Assembly (NCBI GenBank): GCA_009700155.1
Contig: WLMP01000029.1
Span: forward strand, 1 to 9,965
Length of the DNA: 9,965 bases
Origin: Actinomycetota bacterium
Lineage (GTDB): Bacteria; Actinomycetota; Actinomycetes; Nanopelagicales; Nanopelagicaceae
Reading direction: 5' to 3'
Shown here in pieces: positions 1 through 7,357 of this stretch (position 1 is its first letter; every line of letters starts with the position of its first letter). A program made the position numbers and the translations under genes. The notes beneath the pieces are model-generated. The model searched no databases. It had not been told where the DNA came from and saw only the letters and a list, made by a program, of their open reading frames with translations.

Positions 1-1722
1 CTAGTAGGAAATGCCAATCAGGATTTAGCACTTAAGGTATTAGAAAATTCAGATTCATATCTTGGAATTCAAGTTCAAACAGTTCCGATTCGAAGTTATC
101 CATCCCTTGAGGGTGAAAATGTTGCACATGTTCTAGGTTATGTAGGTTCGGTGACCGATGAAGACTTGAAGAATCCAGAGAAAAATTATTACCGTAATGA
201 AGTTGTTGGTAAATCTGGTTTAGAGGTTAAATACAATGAATTTTTGCGTGGCACTCCTGGAGTTCGAACATTTCTAGTAAATCGCAAAGAGGTTGTAACT
301 AAAGAGTCTAAAAACTTTAAGGCAATAGCCGGAAATAATTTAATAACTAATATTGACTCAAAATTACAAGCATCCGCAGAAAAAGCTTTAGCAAATGCTA
401 TAAACCGAGCAAAAGCATCTGGATACCGTGGTGATTCTGGGGCAGCAATTGTTATGGAGATAAAGACTGGTCGAGTATTAGCAATGGCCTCTTATCCAAC
501 TTATGATCCAACAATCTGGCAACGTGGCCTAACAGTTAAGCAGGCAAAGGATTTGTTTAGTGAGAGTAAAGGTGTACCAGCATTATCTAGACCTATCCAA
601 GGTCTATTTGCGCCGGCTTCAACATTTAAATCAATTTCAGTATTAGCAGCAGCAAAAGCAGGATACTCATTAGATGCTAGATATGACTGCCCTGCAACAG
701 TTGATATCGGTACTAGGACCTATAAGAACTTTGGCAGTGTTGCAGCTGGCAGAATTCCACTTGATGTTGGTATGGCTATTTCATGCGACTCACTTTGGTA
801 TCAAATATCTTACGATGAGTGGGTAAGAGATGGTGGCCTGCGGCCAAAATCTAATCCAAATGATTATTTCTTTAAGGCTGCTAAATTATTTGATATCGAT
901 AAGGTAACTGGAATTGATTTACCCAGTGAATTAAAAGGTCGAGTACCTGATCGCCAATGGAAGCAAGATTGGTATGACTCAAATAAGGATTTCTTTTGTA
1001 ATTATAAAGACCGTGCTAAAAAGCAGGATTTAACTCCTTATTTGATTGAGATTGCTCGTGAGAATTGTCTAGATGGAAATAAAGTTAGAGCTGGAGATGC
1101 AGTTAATTTTTCAATTGGTCAAGGTGATACTTTGATTACGCCATTGAAATTAGCTGAAATTTATGCTGCCATTGCAAACGATGGCGTTTACTATAAACCT
1201 CAAGTAGCCAGGGCAATTGTTGATGTTGACGGTAAGGTAATCAAAGAATTTAAACCAGAAATTGGCGGCAAAGTTGAAGCGGCTCAAAGTACTTGGGATT
1301 TTCTAAATCGATCACTTCGAATGGTTGTTACGCAAGGAACTGCTGCTGGAGTTTTCTCTGGTTTTCCAGTTGAGGTAAGTGGTAAGACTGGAACAGCTGA
1401 AGTATTTGGTAGAAATCCAGATGGAAGTGCAAAAGATGACACATCTTGGTTTGCAGCGTATGCACCATCTTCAGATCCTAAATATGTTGCAGTAATGATG
1501 GTGAGCCAAGGTGGCTTCGGTGCTTCAACCTCTGGTGTGGCTGCAAAGGATGTGCTTGCCACTTTATTTGGCGTTAGCGGCGGCAAGGTTGATCCAACAA
1601 AATCTATATTTCCTTCAGGTGTTCCTAATACCATTGCTAAAGTAGATTTAATAAGAGCGGCAAAGGAATCAAAGAAGACAATTACTTCTGGCAGCAAAAT
1701 TGGTGGTGTAATCGTAAAATGA
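1..1722 (+). CDS. mrdA: Penicillin-binding protein 2 (elongation-specific transpeptidase), 5' end missing
   Basis: This is a class B penicillin-binding protein, a membrane-anchored D,D-transpeptidase that cross-links peptidoglycan outside the cytoplasmic membrane as partner of RodA. The frame is open from base 1, so the start, the membrane anchor and the first part of the dimerisation domain lie upstream; 573 codons remain. The end of the dimerisation domain is visible (HVLGYVG at about 124-144, then a KSGLE block near 211-225). The transpeptidase domain has all three active-site motifs: STFK at 619-630 (acylated Ser), SCD at 781-789 (SxD is normal for PBP2 rather than SxN), and KTGT at 1384-1395. 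A long insert between the second and third motifs carries two Cys codons (997-999, 1066-1068) that could form an extracytoplasmic disulfide; that is inference. The stop overlaps the rodA start as ATGA, so the two are probably translationally coupled. The family is certain; the missing N-terminus is simply outside the window. Confidence 0.96.
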   Translation, partial: LVGNANQDLALKVLENSDSYLGIQVQTVPIRSYPSLEGENVAHVLGYVGSVTDEDLKNPEKNYYRNEVVGKSGLEVKYNEFLRGTPGVRTFLVNRKEVVTKESKNFKAIAGNNLITNIDSKLQASAEKALANAINRAKASGYRGDSGAAIVMEIKTGRVLAMASYPTYDPTIWQRGLTVKQAKDLFSESKGVPALSRPIQGLFAPASTFKSISVLAAAKAGYSLDARYDCPATVDIGTRTYKNFGSVAAGRIPLDVGMAISCDSLWYQISYDEWVRDGGLRPKSNPNDYFFKAAKLFDIDKVTGIDLPSELKGRVPDRQWKQDWYDSNKDFFCNYKDRAKKQDLTPYLIEIARENCLDGNKVRAGDAVNFSIGQGDTLITPLKLAEIYAAIANDGVYYKPQVARAIVDVDGKVIKEFKPEIGGKVEAAQSTWDFLNRSLRMVVTQGTAAGVFSGFPVEVSGKTGTAEVFGRNPDGSAKDDTSWFAAYAPSSDPKYVAVMMVSQGGFGASTSGVAAKDVLATLFGVSGGKVDPTKSIFPSGVPNTIAKVDLIRAAKESKKTITSGSKIGGVIVK

Positions 1723-2864
1723 GTCAATCAGTTAAATACCGCTCTGCCAATCGCTTAAGTTTTTCAAATTTTGATAATATTTTGAATTTTGCAGTTATTG
1801 GATTATTAGCAATGGGAACATTGCTAGTTTATGCTGGCACTCGAGAGTGGTTTAGATCCTATGGTTTAGACCCAGAGTATTACTTAAAGCGTCACTCCTT
1901 AAACATTTTAATTGGAGTTCTTTTAGCGTATGGCACCACACTAATTGATTATCGATTACTTCGTGCCTACACACCAGTTATCTGGTTAGCTGCTGTGATC
2001 GGTTTAGTTTTAGTTTTAATTCCAGGAATTGGTGCAGAAATAAATGGTGCTAGAGCTTGGATAGCGCTACCAGGAGGTTTTCAGATTCAGCCTGCTGAAC
2101 TTGCAAAGATTGCAATAATTGTTGGAATTGCCATGATCTTGGCAGATCGCGAACAGACAAATGATGATCCATCTGACTTAGATGTATTAAAGGCACTAGC
2201 ACTTGCAGCTATTCCAATTTTATTAATTGTTGCCCAACCTGATTTAGGAACTGTATTGATTATTTCAGCTGCTGTTGTAGCGATGATTGGTGCTTCTGGT
2301 GCTAGAGCTATTTGGGTAATTGGGTTACTACTGGTTGGAGTTGTTGGGGTTTTTACTGCGGTTCAAACTGGGGCAGTAAATGAATATCAAGTAGCCAGAT
2401 TGCAATCATTTGTTGATCCATCAGCTGATCCACAAGCAACTGGTTATCAACTTCGCCAATCTCGTATAACTATTGGATCAGGTGGATTATTTGGTAAGGG
2501 ATTATTTGAAGGGCCACAAACTAATGGTCGCTTCGTGCCAGAGCAACAGACTGACTTTATTTTCACTGTAGCCGGGGAAGAGCTTGGCTTTATTGGCTCT
2601 TCATTTATTTTATTTTTATACTTTGTGATCTTTGTTCGAGCATTTGCAATCTGTAAACGAAGCAGTGATTTGTTCGGCCGACTCGTTTGTATTGGTGTAA
2701 TTGCTTGGTTTGGTTTTCAAACATTTGAAAATATTGGTATGGCAATGGGATTAATGCCAATGACGGGTGTGCCATTACCATTTCTGTCATACGGGGGATC
2801 ATCAATGTTTGCTAATTTGATTGGTATTGGCCTTCTTCAGAATATTTATGCTCGTAGCCGTTAA
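1719..2864 (+). CDS. rodA: RodA, SEDS-family peptidoglycan glycosyltransferase
   Basis: This is a 381-residue polytopic membrane protein of the SEDS family, which polymerises lipid II into glycan strands during side-wall elongation together with PBP2. Visible family signatures are W114 in a G-A-R-A-W block, P125-A-E-L-A-K130, the P-E-Q-Q-T-D-F motif with D279 (aligning with the catalytic Asp, D262 in E. coli RodA), and the C-terminal V-P-L-P-F-L-S-Y-G-G motif at 351-360. Hydrophobic segments run through the protein, consistent with the usual ten helices, and the length is normal. FtsW is the main alternative, but direct adjacency to mrdA and the RodA-like signatures favour RodA. The ATG at 1719 shares bases with the mrdA stop. 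There is only a weak G-rich stretch upstream (about 1702-1708), so re-initiation after mrdA is the likely mode of translation. No terminator hairpin with a U-tract follows the stop. Confidence 0.95.
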   Translation: MSQSVKYRSANRLSFSNFDNILNFAVIGLLAMGTLLVYAGTREWFRSYGLDPEYYLKRHSLNILIGVLLAYGTTLIDYRLLRAYTPVIWLAAVIGLVLVLIPGIGAEINGARAWIALPGGFQIQPAELAKIAIIVGIAMILADREQTNDDPSDLDVLKALALAAIPILLIVAQPDLGTVLIISAAVVAMIGASGARAIWVIGLLLVGVVGVFTAVQTGAVNEYQVARLQSFVDPSADPQATGYQLRQSRITIGSGGLFGKGLFEGPQTNGRFVPEQQTDFIFTVAGEELGFIGSSFILFLYFVIFVRAFAICKRSSDLFGRLVCIGVIAWFGFQTFENIGMAMGLMPMTGVPLPFLSYGGSSMFANLIGIGLLQNIYARSR

Positions 2865-2885
2865 ACACGCTTAGATAGTGCCGAG

Positions 2886-2914
2886 TTGGCGGTTTGCTTC
2901 TAATCTGCGATACT
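2886..2914 (+). promoter_or_regulatory. Candidate sigma-70-type promoter for rne
   Basis: A -35-like TTGGCG (2886-2891) and a -10-like GATACT (2909-2914) are separated by 17 bases. Transcription would start near 2921 and give rne a leader of about 140 bases. This rests on motif matching only. The same bases also take part in inverted repeats, so the stretch could instead be part of a transcribed structured leader. Confidence 0.35.
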
Positions 2915-2960
2915 TATCCCACGCATTCAGCGCGAGGATAAAGATCCACCGCCGCGATTA
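2888..2960 (+). other. Nested inverted repeats, possible structured RNA leader of rne
   Basis: This is a non-coding, comparatively GC-rich block between rodA and rne. Nested complementary arms can be drawn by eye: GGCGGT (2888-2893) with ACCGCC (2948-2953); ATCT (2903-2906) with AGAT (2942-2945); TTATCC (2914-2919) with GGATAA (2936-2941); and CGC (2922-2924) with GCG (2930-2932) closing an ATTCA loop. A competing pairing, TAATC-(T)-GCG (2901-2909) with CGCGATTA (2953-2960), would cross the outer stem, so it would form either a pseudoknot or an alternative fold. It matches no riboswitch or leader class that I recognise. It may be a cis-acting element of rne, but the competing promoter reading keeps confidence low. 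Confidence 0.3.
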
Positions 2961-3019
2961 CGTCGATATTTTTAGCAAGTTAATTAACCAGATTAATTAG
3001 AAAAAGTATTGTAAGAGAT

Positions 3020-3035
3020 ACTGCAAAACTGCAGT
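3020..3035 (+). promoter_or_regulatory. Perfect 6-bp hairpin in the rne leader
   Basis: ACTGCA (3020-3025) and TGCAGT (3030-3035) form a perfect stem around an AAAC loop, ending 11 bases before the rne Shine-Dalgarno sequence. An upstream hairpin (AGTAT 3005-3009 with ATACT 3018-3022) and a downstream one (AAAACT 3025-3030 with AGTTTT 3040-3045) share bases with it, so at most one arrangement can form at a time. E. coli RNase E controls its own mRNA through a leader hairpin; a similar role here is only an analogy. Confidence 0.35.
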
Positions 3036-3046
3036 AATTAGTTTTG

Positions 3047-3053
3047 AAAAGGA
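3047..3053 (+). promoter_or_regulatory. Ribosome binding site that fixes the rne start
   Basis: AAAAGGA lies 10 bases before the ATG at 3064. The in-frame TTG at 3055 is only one base from this site and is therefore an unlikely start. Confidence 0.7.
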
Positions 3054-3063
3054 TTTGATTAAT

Positions 3064-5118
3064 ATGGCCGATGAGCCTAAAGCACCACGTAAGCGCGCTG
3101 CCAAAAAAGCTGCGAGCGAAGAGAAAAAACCCGCAAAGAAGACAGCGGTTATTCCAGTTCCACTTTTTCAAGCAGCACCAGTAACAAAAACACCTAAAGC
3201 CGCTAAAGTTGTAAAAGCTGCTGCAACTGAAGCTTCAGTAGAGAAAAAAGATAACGACAGTGACAGTGAAGAGTTTCGCCGCCGCCGCCGTCGTGGCGGA
3301 AGAGGTCGCCGTCGTAATGGAAAAGAAATTTCAGATGATGCCGATAATGAATCTGTAGATAGCTCAGCTGATTCTGATTCATCAGAGCAAACCCATAAGC
3401 GCCGTCGCCGCCGCAGAGCGCGAGGTGAAGGTGTTGTTCCAGGTGAGACTATTGAAGAAGATGGCGTAATCACCGTAGTTAAAGTTCGAGAAGCCAGAGT
3501 TAGACCAGCTAGAAGTGAGAGTAAGAGTTTTCCAAGGCGAGATAGAAATAAATTTGATCGTCCAGATCGCAGAGAGCGTCGCGACTTTACTCGCAGACGT
3601 GGAACTGTCATTACCGAGTCAGAGTTTCTAGCGCGCCGTGAGGCTGTTGAACGCTCGATGTTGGTTAGACAAATTGCAGATCGAACCCAAATTGCAATCA
3701 TTGAAGATGATGTAATGGTTGAGCATTATGTAAATAGAAATAGCAATATTTCCTATGTGGGTAACGTGTATCTTGGAAAAGTTCAAAATGTTTTACCATC
3801 TATGGAAGCAGCATTCGTTGATATTGGTAAAGGCCGAAATGCAGTTTTGTATGCTGGTGAAGTTAATTGGGATGCTCATGGTTTATCAGATACGGCGCCA
3901 AGAAAAATTGAGCATGTTCTAAAATCTGGTCAATCAGTTTTAGTTCAGGTAACCAAAGATCCAATCGGACAAAAGGGTGCCAGACTTACAAGTCAGATCT
4001 CACTTCCAGGTCGCTATCTTGTATATGTACCAGGCGGTGGCATGAGTGGAATTTCTAAACGACTTCCAGATAATGAACGAAATCGTTTGAAGTCAATATT
4101 AAAGAGTTTAATCCCGGATCAAGCTGGAGTAATTATTAGAACTGCAGCTGAAGGTGCACCGGAGGCAGAGCTAGAAAGAGATGTCATTCGCCTTAAAGCG
4201 CAATGGGAAGATATTGAAAAGAAAGCCAATAGCTCAAGTACATCTGCGCCATCACTTCTTTATGGTGAACCAGATCTAACAGTTCGAGTTATCCGCGATA
4301 TCTTTAATGAAGATTTTAATAAGATGCTAGTCCAAGGTGATCAAGCATGGGATGATATTCAAAACTATATCGGTCATATTGCACCAGAGTTAGCTAGCAA
4401 GATTGAAAAATGGAGCAGTAATAAAGATTTATTTACTGAAAACCGCGTTGAAGAGCAGCTAGCAAAAGCTTTTGATCGCAAGGTTTACTTACCATCTGGT
4501 GGTTCTTTAGTTATCGATCGAACAGAGGCAATGATCGTAATTGATGTTAATACTGGAAAGTTTATTGGTAAGGGTGGAAATCTAGAAGAAACAGTCACTA
4601 AAAATAACCTAGAAGCTGCAGAAGAGATTGCAAGACAACTTCGTCTGCGCGATATGGGTGGAATTATTGTGATTGACTTTATTGATATGACTTTAGAATC
4701 AAACCGAGAGCTAGTACTTCGTAGATTAGTTGAGTGTTTAGGACGAGATCGCACTAAGCATCAAGTTGCTGAAGTAACCTCTCTTGGATTAGTTCAAATG
4801 ACTCGTAAGCGCGTAGGACAGGGATTGATAGAAGCCTTCTCTACTACCTGTGAAAGTTGTGGCGGCCGTGGTATTCATATTCATAGCGACCCTGTTAATA
4901 AAGTTGCATTAGAAAAAGATATGGAACAAAGGTATTCAAAAACTAGCAAAGCATCCGCTGAAGATGACAGCGATGATGAGTTAGATAATCAATCTGAAGT
5001 CAGTCAACAAAGTAATCCAGAAGCAGAAGTTGAAATAGTAGAAACTGCTCCAGCTGCAACTACCGGCAGACGTAAAGGTCGCCGAGCGGTCAGTACTGGG
5101 GTGATTTCCACTAATTAA
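3064..5118 (+). CDS. rne: Ribonuclease E/G
   Basis: This is a 684-residue endoribonuclease that cleaves single-stranded AU-rich RNA in mRNA decay and in rRNA/tRNA maturation. Residues 1-200 are a low-complexity extension: a Lys/Ala-rich start, an Arg run at 72-84, an acidic Ser/Asp-rich stretch, and a second basic run at 112-118. The catalytic core follows, with an S1 RNA-binding region from about 225, then the DNase I-like domain with D494 (in I-D-V-N) and D538 (in D-F-I-D-M). These align with the Mg-binding D303 and D346 of E. coli RNase E. The zinc-link pair is C596-E-S-C599. A short acidic tail ends in a basic G-R-R-K-G-R-R motif. Placement of the core behind a long N-terminal extension is the actinobacterial arrangement. 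The ATG at 3064 is preferred over the TTG at 3055 on Shine-Dalgarno spacing. The gene probably has its own promoter in the 199-base gap upstream. Confidence 0.96.
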   Translation: MADEPKAPRKRAAKKAASEEKKPAKKTAVIPVPLFQAAPVTKTPKAAKVVKAAATEASVEKKDNDSDSEEFRRRRRRGGRGRRRNGKEISDDADNESVDSSADSDSSEQTHKRRRRRRARGEGVVPGETIEEDGVITVVKVREARVRPARSESKSFPRRDRNKFDRPDRRERRDFTRRRGTVITESEFLARREAVERSMLVRQIADRTQIAIIEDDVMVEHYVNRNSNISYVGNVYLGKVQNVLPSMEAAFVDIGKGRNAVLYAGEVNWDAHGLSDTAPRKIEHVLKSGQSVLVQVTKDPIGQKGARLTSQISLPGRYLVYVPGGGMSGISKRLPDNERNRLKSILKSLIPDQAGVIIRTAAEGAPEAELERDVIRLKAQWEDIEKKANSSSTSAPSLLYGEPDLTVRVIRDIFNEDFNKMLVQGDQAWDDIQNYIGHIAPELASKIEKWSSNKDLFTENRVEEQLAKAFDRKVYLPSGGSLVIDRTEAMIVIDVNTGKFIGKGGNLEETVTKNNLEAAEEIARQLRLRDMGGIIVIDFIDMTLESNRELVLRRLVECLGRDRTKHQVAEVTSLGLVQMTRKRVGQGLIEAFSTTCESCGGRGIHIHSDPVNKVALEKDMEQRYSKTSKASAEDDSDDELDNQSEVSQQSNPEAEVEIVETAPAATTGRRKGRRAVSTGVISTN

Positions 5119-5127
5119 TCGCTGCAT

Positions 5128-5156
5128 TTGACCAGGTAGAGATCAATCTCTACCCT
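5128..5156 (+). promoter_or_regulatory. Candidate promoter for rplU-rpmA
   Basis: TTGACC (5128-5133), a 17-base spacer and TACCCT (5151-5156, matching the TANNNT form of actinobacterial -10 elements) make a plausible housekeeping promoter. The start would fall near 5163 and give a leader of about 50 bases. A perfect inverted repeat fills the spacer and overlaps the -10 element. This rests on motifs only. Confidence 0.4.
5135..5154 (+). repeat. Perfect 8-bp inverted repeat between rne and rplU
   Basis: The arms GGTAGAGA (5135-5142) and TCTCTACC (5147-5154) flank TCAA, 16 bases after the rne stop. As RNA this is a stable hairpin at the 3' end of the rne message, but CTTATCC follows rather than a U-tract, so it is not a standard intrinsic terminator. 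It may be a weak terminator, a 3'-end stabiliser or processing site, or a DNA operator lying across the candidate rplU promoter. The symmetry is seen directly; the role is not known. Confidence 0.55.
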
Positions 5157-5214
5157 TATCCACCTAACCAGATCTGATAAATGATTATGGTTCATAACTA
5201 GCAAGGAGCAGATC

Positions 5215-5523
5215 GTGTACGCAATTGTTAAGGCTGGCGGACGCCAAGAGAAGGTTTCAGTTGGTGAAACACTTGTCGTCGACCGCTTAGAAGCTGCAAT
5301 TGGTTCATCTGTAACTTTTCCAGCAGTTTTATTAGTTGATGGTGCAGATGTAACAACAGATCCAAAAGTATTAGCGGCCGTAAAAGTAACTGGTGAAGTT
5401 CTTGCTGAACAAAAGGGTCCAAAGATTGCAATTTTAAGATACAAGAGTAAAACTGGATATCGCCGCCGTCAGGGATATCGTTCAAAACTTACTCGCGTTA
5501 AAATAACCGGAATTAATAAGTAA
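5215..5523 (+). CDS. rplU: 50S ribosomal protein L21
   Basis: This is a 102-residue protein with the expected L21 length and signatures: an N-terminal M-Y-A-I-V-K-A-G-G-R-Q and the C-terminal basic block K-G-P-K-I, then Y-K-S-K-T-G-Y-R-R-R-Q-G-Y-R. L21 binds 23S rRNA in the large subunit. The start is GTG at 5215, supported by AAGGAG at 5203-5208 with a six-base spacer and by the exact fit of the N-terminus to the family. rpmA follows after 26 bases, the standard L21-L27 pair, and the two should be co-transcribed from a promoter in the rne-rplU gap. Nothing in the coding sequence is unusual. Confidence 0.98.
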   Translation: MYAIVKAGGRQEKVSVGETLVVDRLEAAIGSSVTFPAVLLVDGADVTTDPKVLAAVKVTGEVLAEQKGPKIAILRYKSKTGYRRRQGYRSKLTRVKITGINK

Positions 5524-5549
5524 CTACTAACTAAGGCAGGTGAAAGCAG

Positions 5550-5804
5550 ATGGCAAGTAAAAAGGGTGTCTCCTCCACACGAAATGGTCGCGACTCAAAT
5601 CCTCAGTACCTTGGCATTAAAAGATTTGCAGGTCAGGTAGTTAAAGGTGGCGAAATATTAGTTCGCCAGCGCGGTACTTATTTTCATCCAGGAAAAAATG
5701 TTGGAATTGGAAAAGATGACACATTATTTGCACTTGAGGGTGGATCAGTTGAGTTTGGTCGCGCTCGCGGTCGTCGAGTAGTTAATATCGTTACGGTTTC
5801 ATAA
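5550..5804 (+). CDS. rpmA: 50S ribosomal protein L27
   Basis: This is an 84-residue protein of normal L27 length. The [10 protein letters not shown] block and the [11 protein letters not shown] block are diagnostic. The N-terminal tail of L27 reaches towards the peptidyl-transferase centre. Here it reads M-A-S-K-K-G-V, whereas the usual bacterial sequence is M-A-H-K-K-G, so the third residue is Ser instead of His. There is no cleavable N-terminal extension of the Firmicutes type. The ATG at 5550 follows an AGGTGA site (5538-5543) by six bases. The gene ends 21 bases before a strong terminator hairpin, so it is probably the last gene of its transcript, apart from any read-through. Confidence 0.98.
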   Translation: MASKKGVSSTRNGRDSNPQYLGIKRFAGQVVKGGEILVRQRGTYFHPGKNVGIGKDDTLFALEGGSVEFGRARGRRVVNIVTVS

Positions 5805-5825
5805 CTTAAGCGGATTGTTAAATTG

Positions 5826-5859
5826 TGGGTCCGCTAACTGCGGGCCCATTTTTATTTTT
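5826..5859 (+). terminator. Rho-independent terminator after rpmA
   Basis: TGGGTCCGC (5826-5834) pairs with GCGGGCCCA (5840-5848) as nine base pairs with one G-T wobble around a TAACT loop, followed by TTTTTATTTTT (5849-5859). This is the clearest terminator in the window and separates rplU-rpmA from obgE. An upstream AGCGGA (5809-5814) could pair with TCCGCT (5830-5835), which includes bases of the left arm. Confidence 0.9.
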
Positions 5860-5867
5860 ACATCATT

Positions 5868-5875
5868 AGGAAGGA
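5868..5875 (+). promoter_or_regulatory. Strong ribosome binding site of obgE
   Basis: AGGAAGGA, followed by G at 5875-5876, is nearly the full anti-16S complement and lies about six bases before the ATG at 5882. It is the strongest Shine-Dalgarno sequence in the window. No convincing promoter is visible between the terminator and this site, so obgE transcription may rely on read-through or on a promoter I cannot recognise. Confidence 0.75.
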
Positions 5876-5881
5876 GTTCAC

Positions 5882-7357
5882 ATGGCAACCTTCGTTGATC
5901 GCGTGACCCTTCATGCATCAGCAGGTAAAGGTGGGGATGGTTGCGTATCTGTGCACCGCGAAAAATTCAAACCACTCGGTGGTCCTGATGGTGGAAATGG
6001 TGGCAGAGGTGGCGATGTTGTTTTAGTTGTCGATCCAGATGTGACAACCTTGTTAGATTTTCACCATTCACCACATCGTAAATCTACAGATGGTCGACAA
6101 GGTGCTGGAGATTTCTGCAATGGCGCTGAAGGAAAGGATTTGATTCTTTCTGTTCCCAATGGAACTGTAGTAAAAGATATGAGCGGTAATGTAATTGCAG
6201 ATTTAGTTGGCTTTGGAACAAGATTTATGGCAGCTCAAGGTGGAAAAGGTGGACTTGGAAACGCCGGTCTTGCTAACTCAAAACGTCGCGCTCCAGGCTT
6301 TGCATTACTTGGTGAGCCAGGTGAAACTAGAACTTTATTTTTAGAGTTAAAGAGCGTTGCTGATATCGGATTAGTTGGTTATCCAAGTGCAGGTAAATCT
6401 TCTCTGATTGCAGCCATGTCAGCTGCTCGGCCAAAAATTGCTGATTATCCATTCACTACATTGGTACCAAATTTGGGAGTTGTACAAGCAGGTGACACAA
6501 GATTTACCGCAGCGGATGTACCAGGACTGATACCAGGTGCTAGCCAAGGAAAAGGATTAGGACATGAATTCTTACGCCATGTTGAAAGATGTGCCGCGTT
6601 AGTTCATGTATTGGATTGCGCAACTTTAGAGACTGATCGCGATCCAATTAAGGATTTTGATGTAATCGAAGAAGAGTTAAAAGAGTACGGAGGGTTAGCA
6701 GATCGCCCAAGGATTATTGCTCTAAATAAGATTGATTTGCCAGATGGAAAAGCGATGGCAGATATGGTTCAAAAAACTTTAGAAGATCGAGGTTTTCCAG
6801 TATTCCAAGTTTCTGCAGCCTCTCGTCAAGGTGTTCAAGAGTTGATATATGCAATGGCACAGATAATTCAAAGGGTCAGAAAAGAACAGAAAGATGAACA
6901 GGTCACGCGCATTGTCTTACGTCCAATTGCTGTTGATGATGCTGGTTTTGTTGTCATCGCTAACGAAGATGGCTCATTTAATGTAATCGGTGATAAGCCA
7001 GAGCGATGGGTTAAGCAAACTGATTTTGCAAATGCCGAAGCTATTGGTTACTTAGCAGATCGCTTAGCATCATATGGTGTTGAAAAAGAGTTGTTTAAAC
7101 AAGGTGCTAAATCAGGTGATGAAGTCAGAATTGGTTCAGGGCAAGAAGCAGTAATCTTTGATTGGGAGCCAAGTATTGAAGCTGGTGCAGAGTTATTAGC
7201 TGGCCCACGCGGAGAAGATTTAAGGCTATCAACACCTTGGCGTATGGATTTACTAGAAGATGACATTGATCAGCTAAGTGATGATGAGATAGAAATGCAA
7301 TGGGAGTACAATGTACCTAACCCAAAAAATCCTAGAATAGATGAAGATGTCCATTAA
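5882..7357 (+). CDS. obgE: GTPase Obg (ribosome assembly/stress GTPase)
   Basis: This is a 491-residue Obg-family GTPase that binds the large ribosomal subunit and acts in its late assembly. The Gly-rich Obg fold covers residues 1-158, with repeated G-G-x-G-G runs. The G domain follows: G1 G166-Y-P-S-A-G-K-S-S174, switch I T192-T193, G3 D212-V-P-G215, G4 N282-K-I-D285, and an S-A-A G5 motif near 307. An OCT domain lies at about 345-430, and an acidic tail follows, making the protein longer than E. coli ObgE (390 residues) but usual for Actinobacteria. The ATG at 5882 has a very strong ribosome binding site. Its end overlaps the proB start, so proB translation is probably coupled to it. Confidence 0.97.
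   Translation: MATFVDRVTLHASAGKGGDGCVSVHREKFKPLGGPDGGNGGRGGDVVLVVDPDVTTLLDFHHSPHRKSTDGRQGAGDFCNGAEGKDLILSVPNGTVVKDMSGNVIADLVGFGTRFMAAQGGKGGLGNAGLANSKRRAPGFALLGEPGETRTLFLELKSVADIGLVGYPSAGKSSLIAAMSAARPKIADYPFTTLVPNLGVVQAGDTRFTAADVPGLIPGASQGKGLGHEFLRHVERCAALVHVLDCATLETDRDPIKDFDVIEEELKEYGGLADRPRIIALNKIDLPDGKAMADMVQKTLEDRGFPVFQVSAASRQGVQELIYAMAQIIQRVRKEQKDEQVTRIVLRPIAVDDAGFVVIANEDGSFNVIGDKPERWVKQTDFANAEAIGYLADRLASYGVEKELFKQGAKSGDEVRIGSGQEAVIFDWEPSIEAGAELLAGPRGEDLRLSTPWRMDLLEDDIDQLSDDEIEMQWEYNVPNPKNPRIDEDVH

Noticed and set aside
151..153. GTG as the start of mrdA
   Set aside because: The frame is open back to base 1 and the upstream codons encode PBP dimerisation-domain sequence that continues smoothly, so this GTG is an internal Val codon.
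3055..3057. TTG as the start of rne
   Set aside because: It lies one base from the Shine-Dalgarno sequence; the ATG at 3064 has proper spacing.
3277..3294. Trinucleotide repeat of CGC/CGT
   Set aside because: It is in frame and encodes the Arg run of RNase E, a normal feature of actinobacterial homologues, so it is not a separate repeat element.
3168..3701. Antisense open frame of 177 codons opposite the start of rne
   Set aside because: It mirrors the Arg-rich, low-complexity rne extension and yields a Ser/Arg/Leu-biased product with no recognisable domain. Other long antisense frames (1284-1727, 4485-4754, 5115-5444, 7048-7266) are shadows of the same kind.
5156..5164. DnaA-box-like TTATCCACC
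   Set aside because: It is a single near-match (8 of 9) without further boxes, an AT-rich unwinding region or replication genes nearby, so there is no case for an origin.
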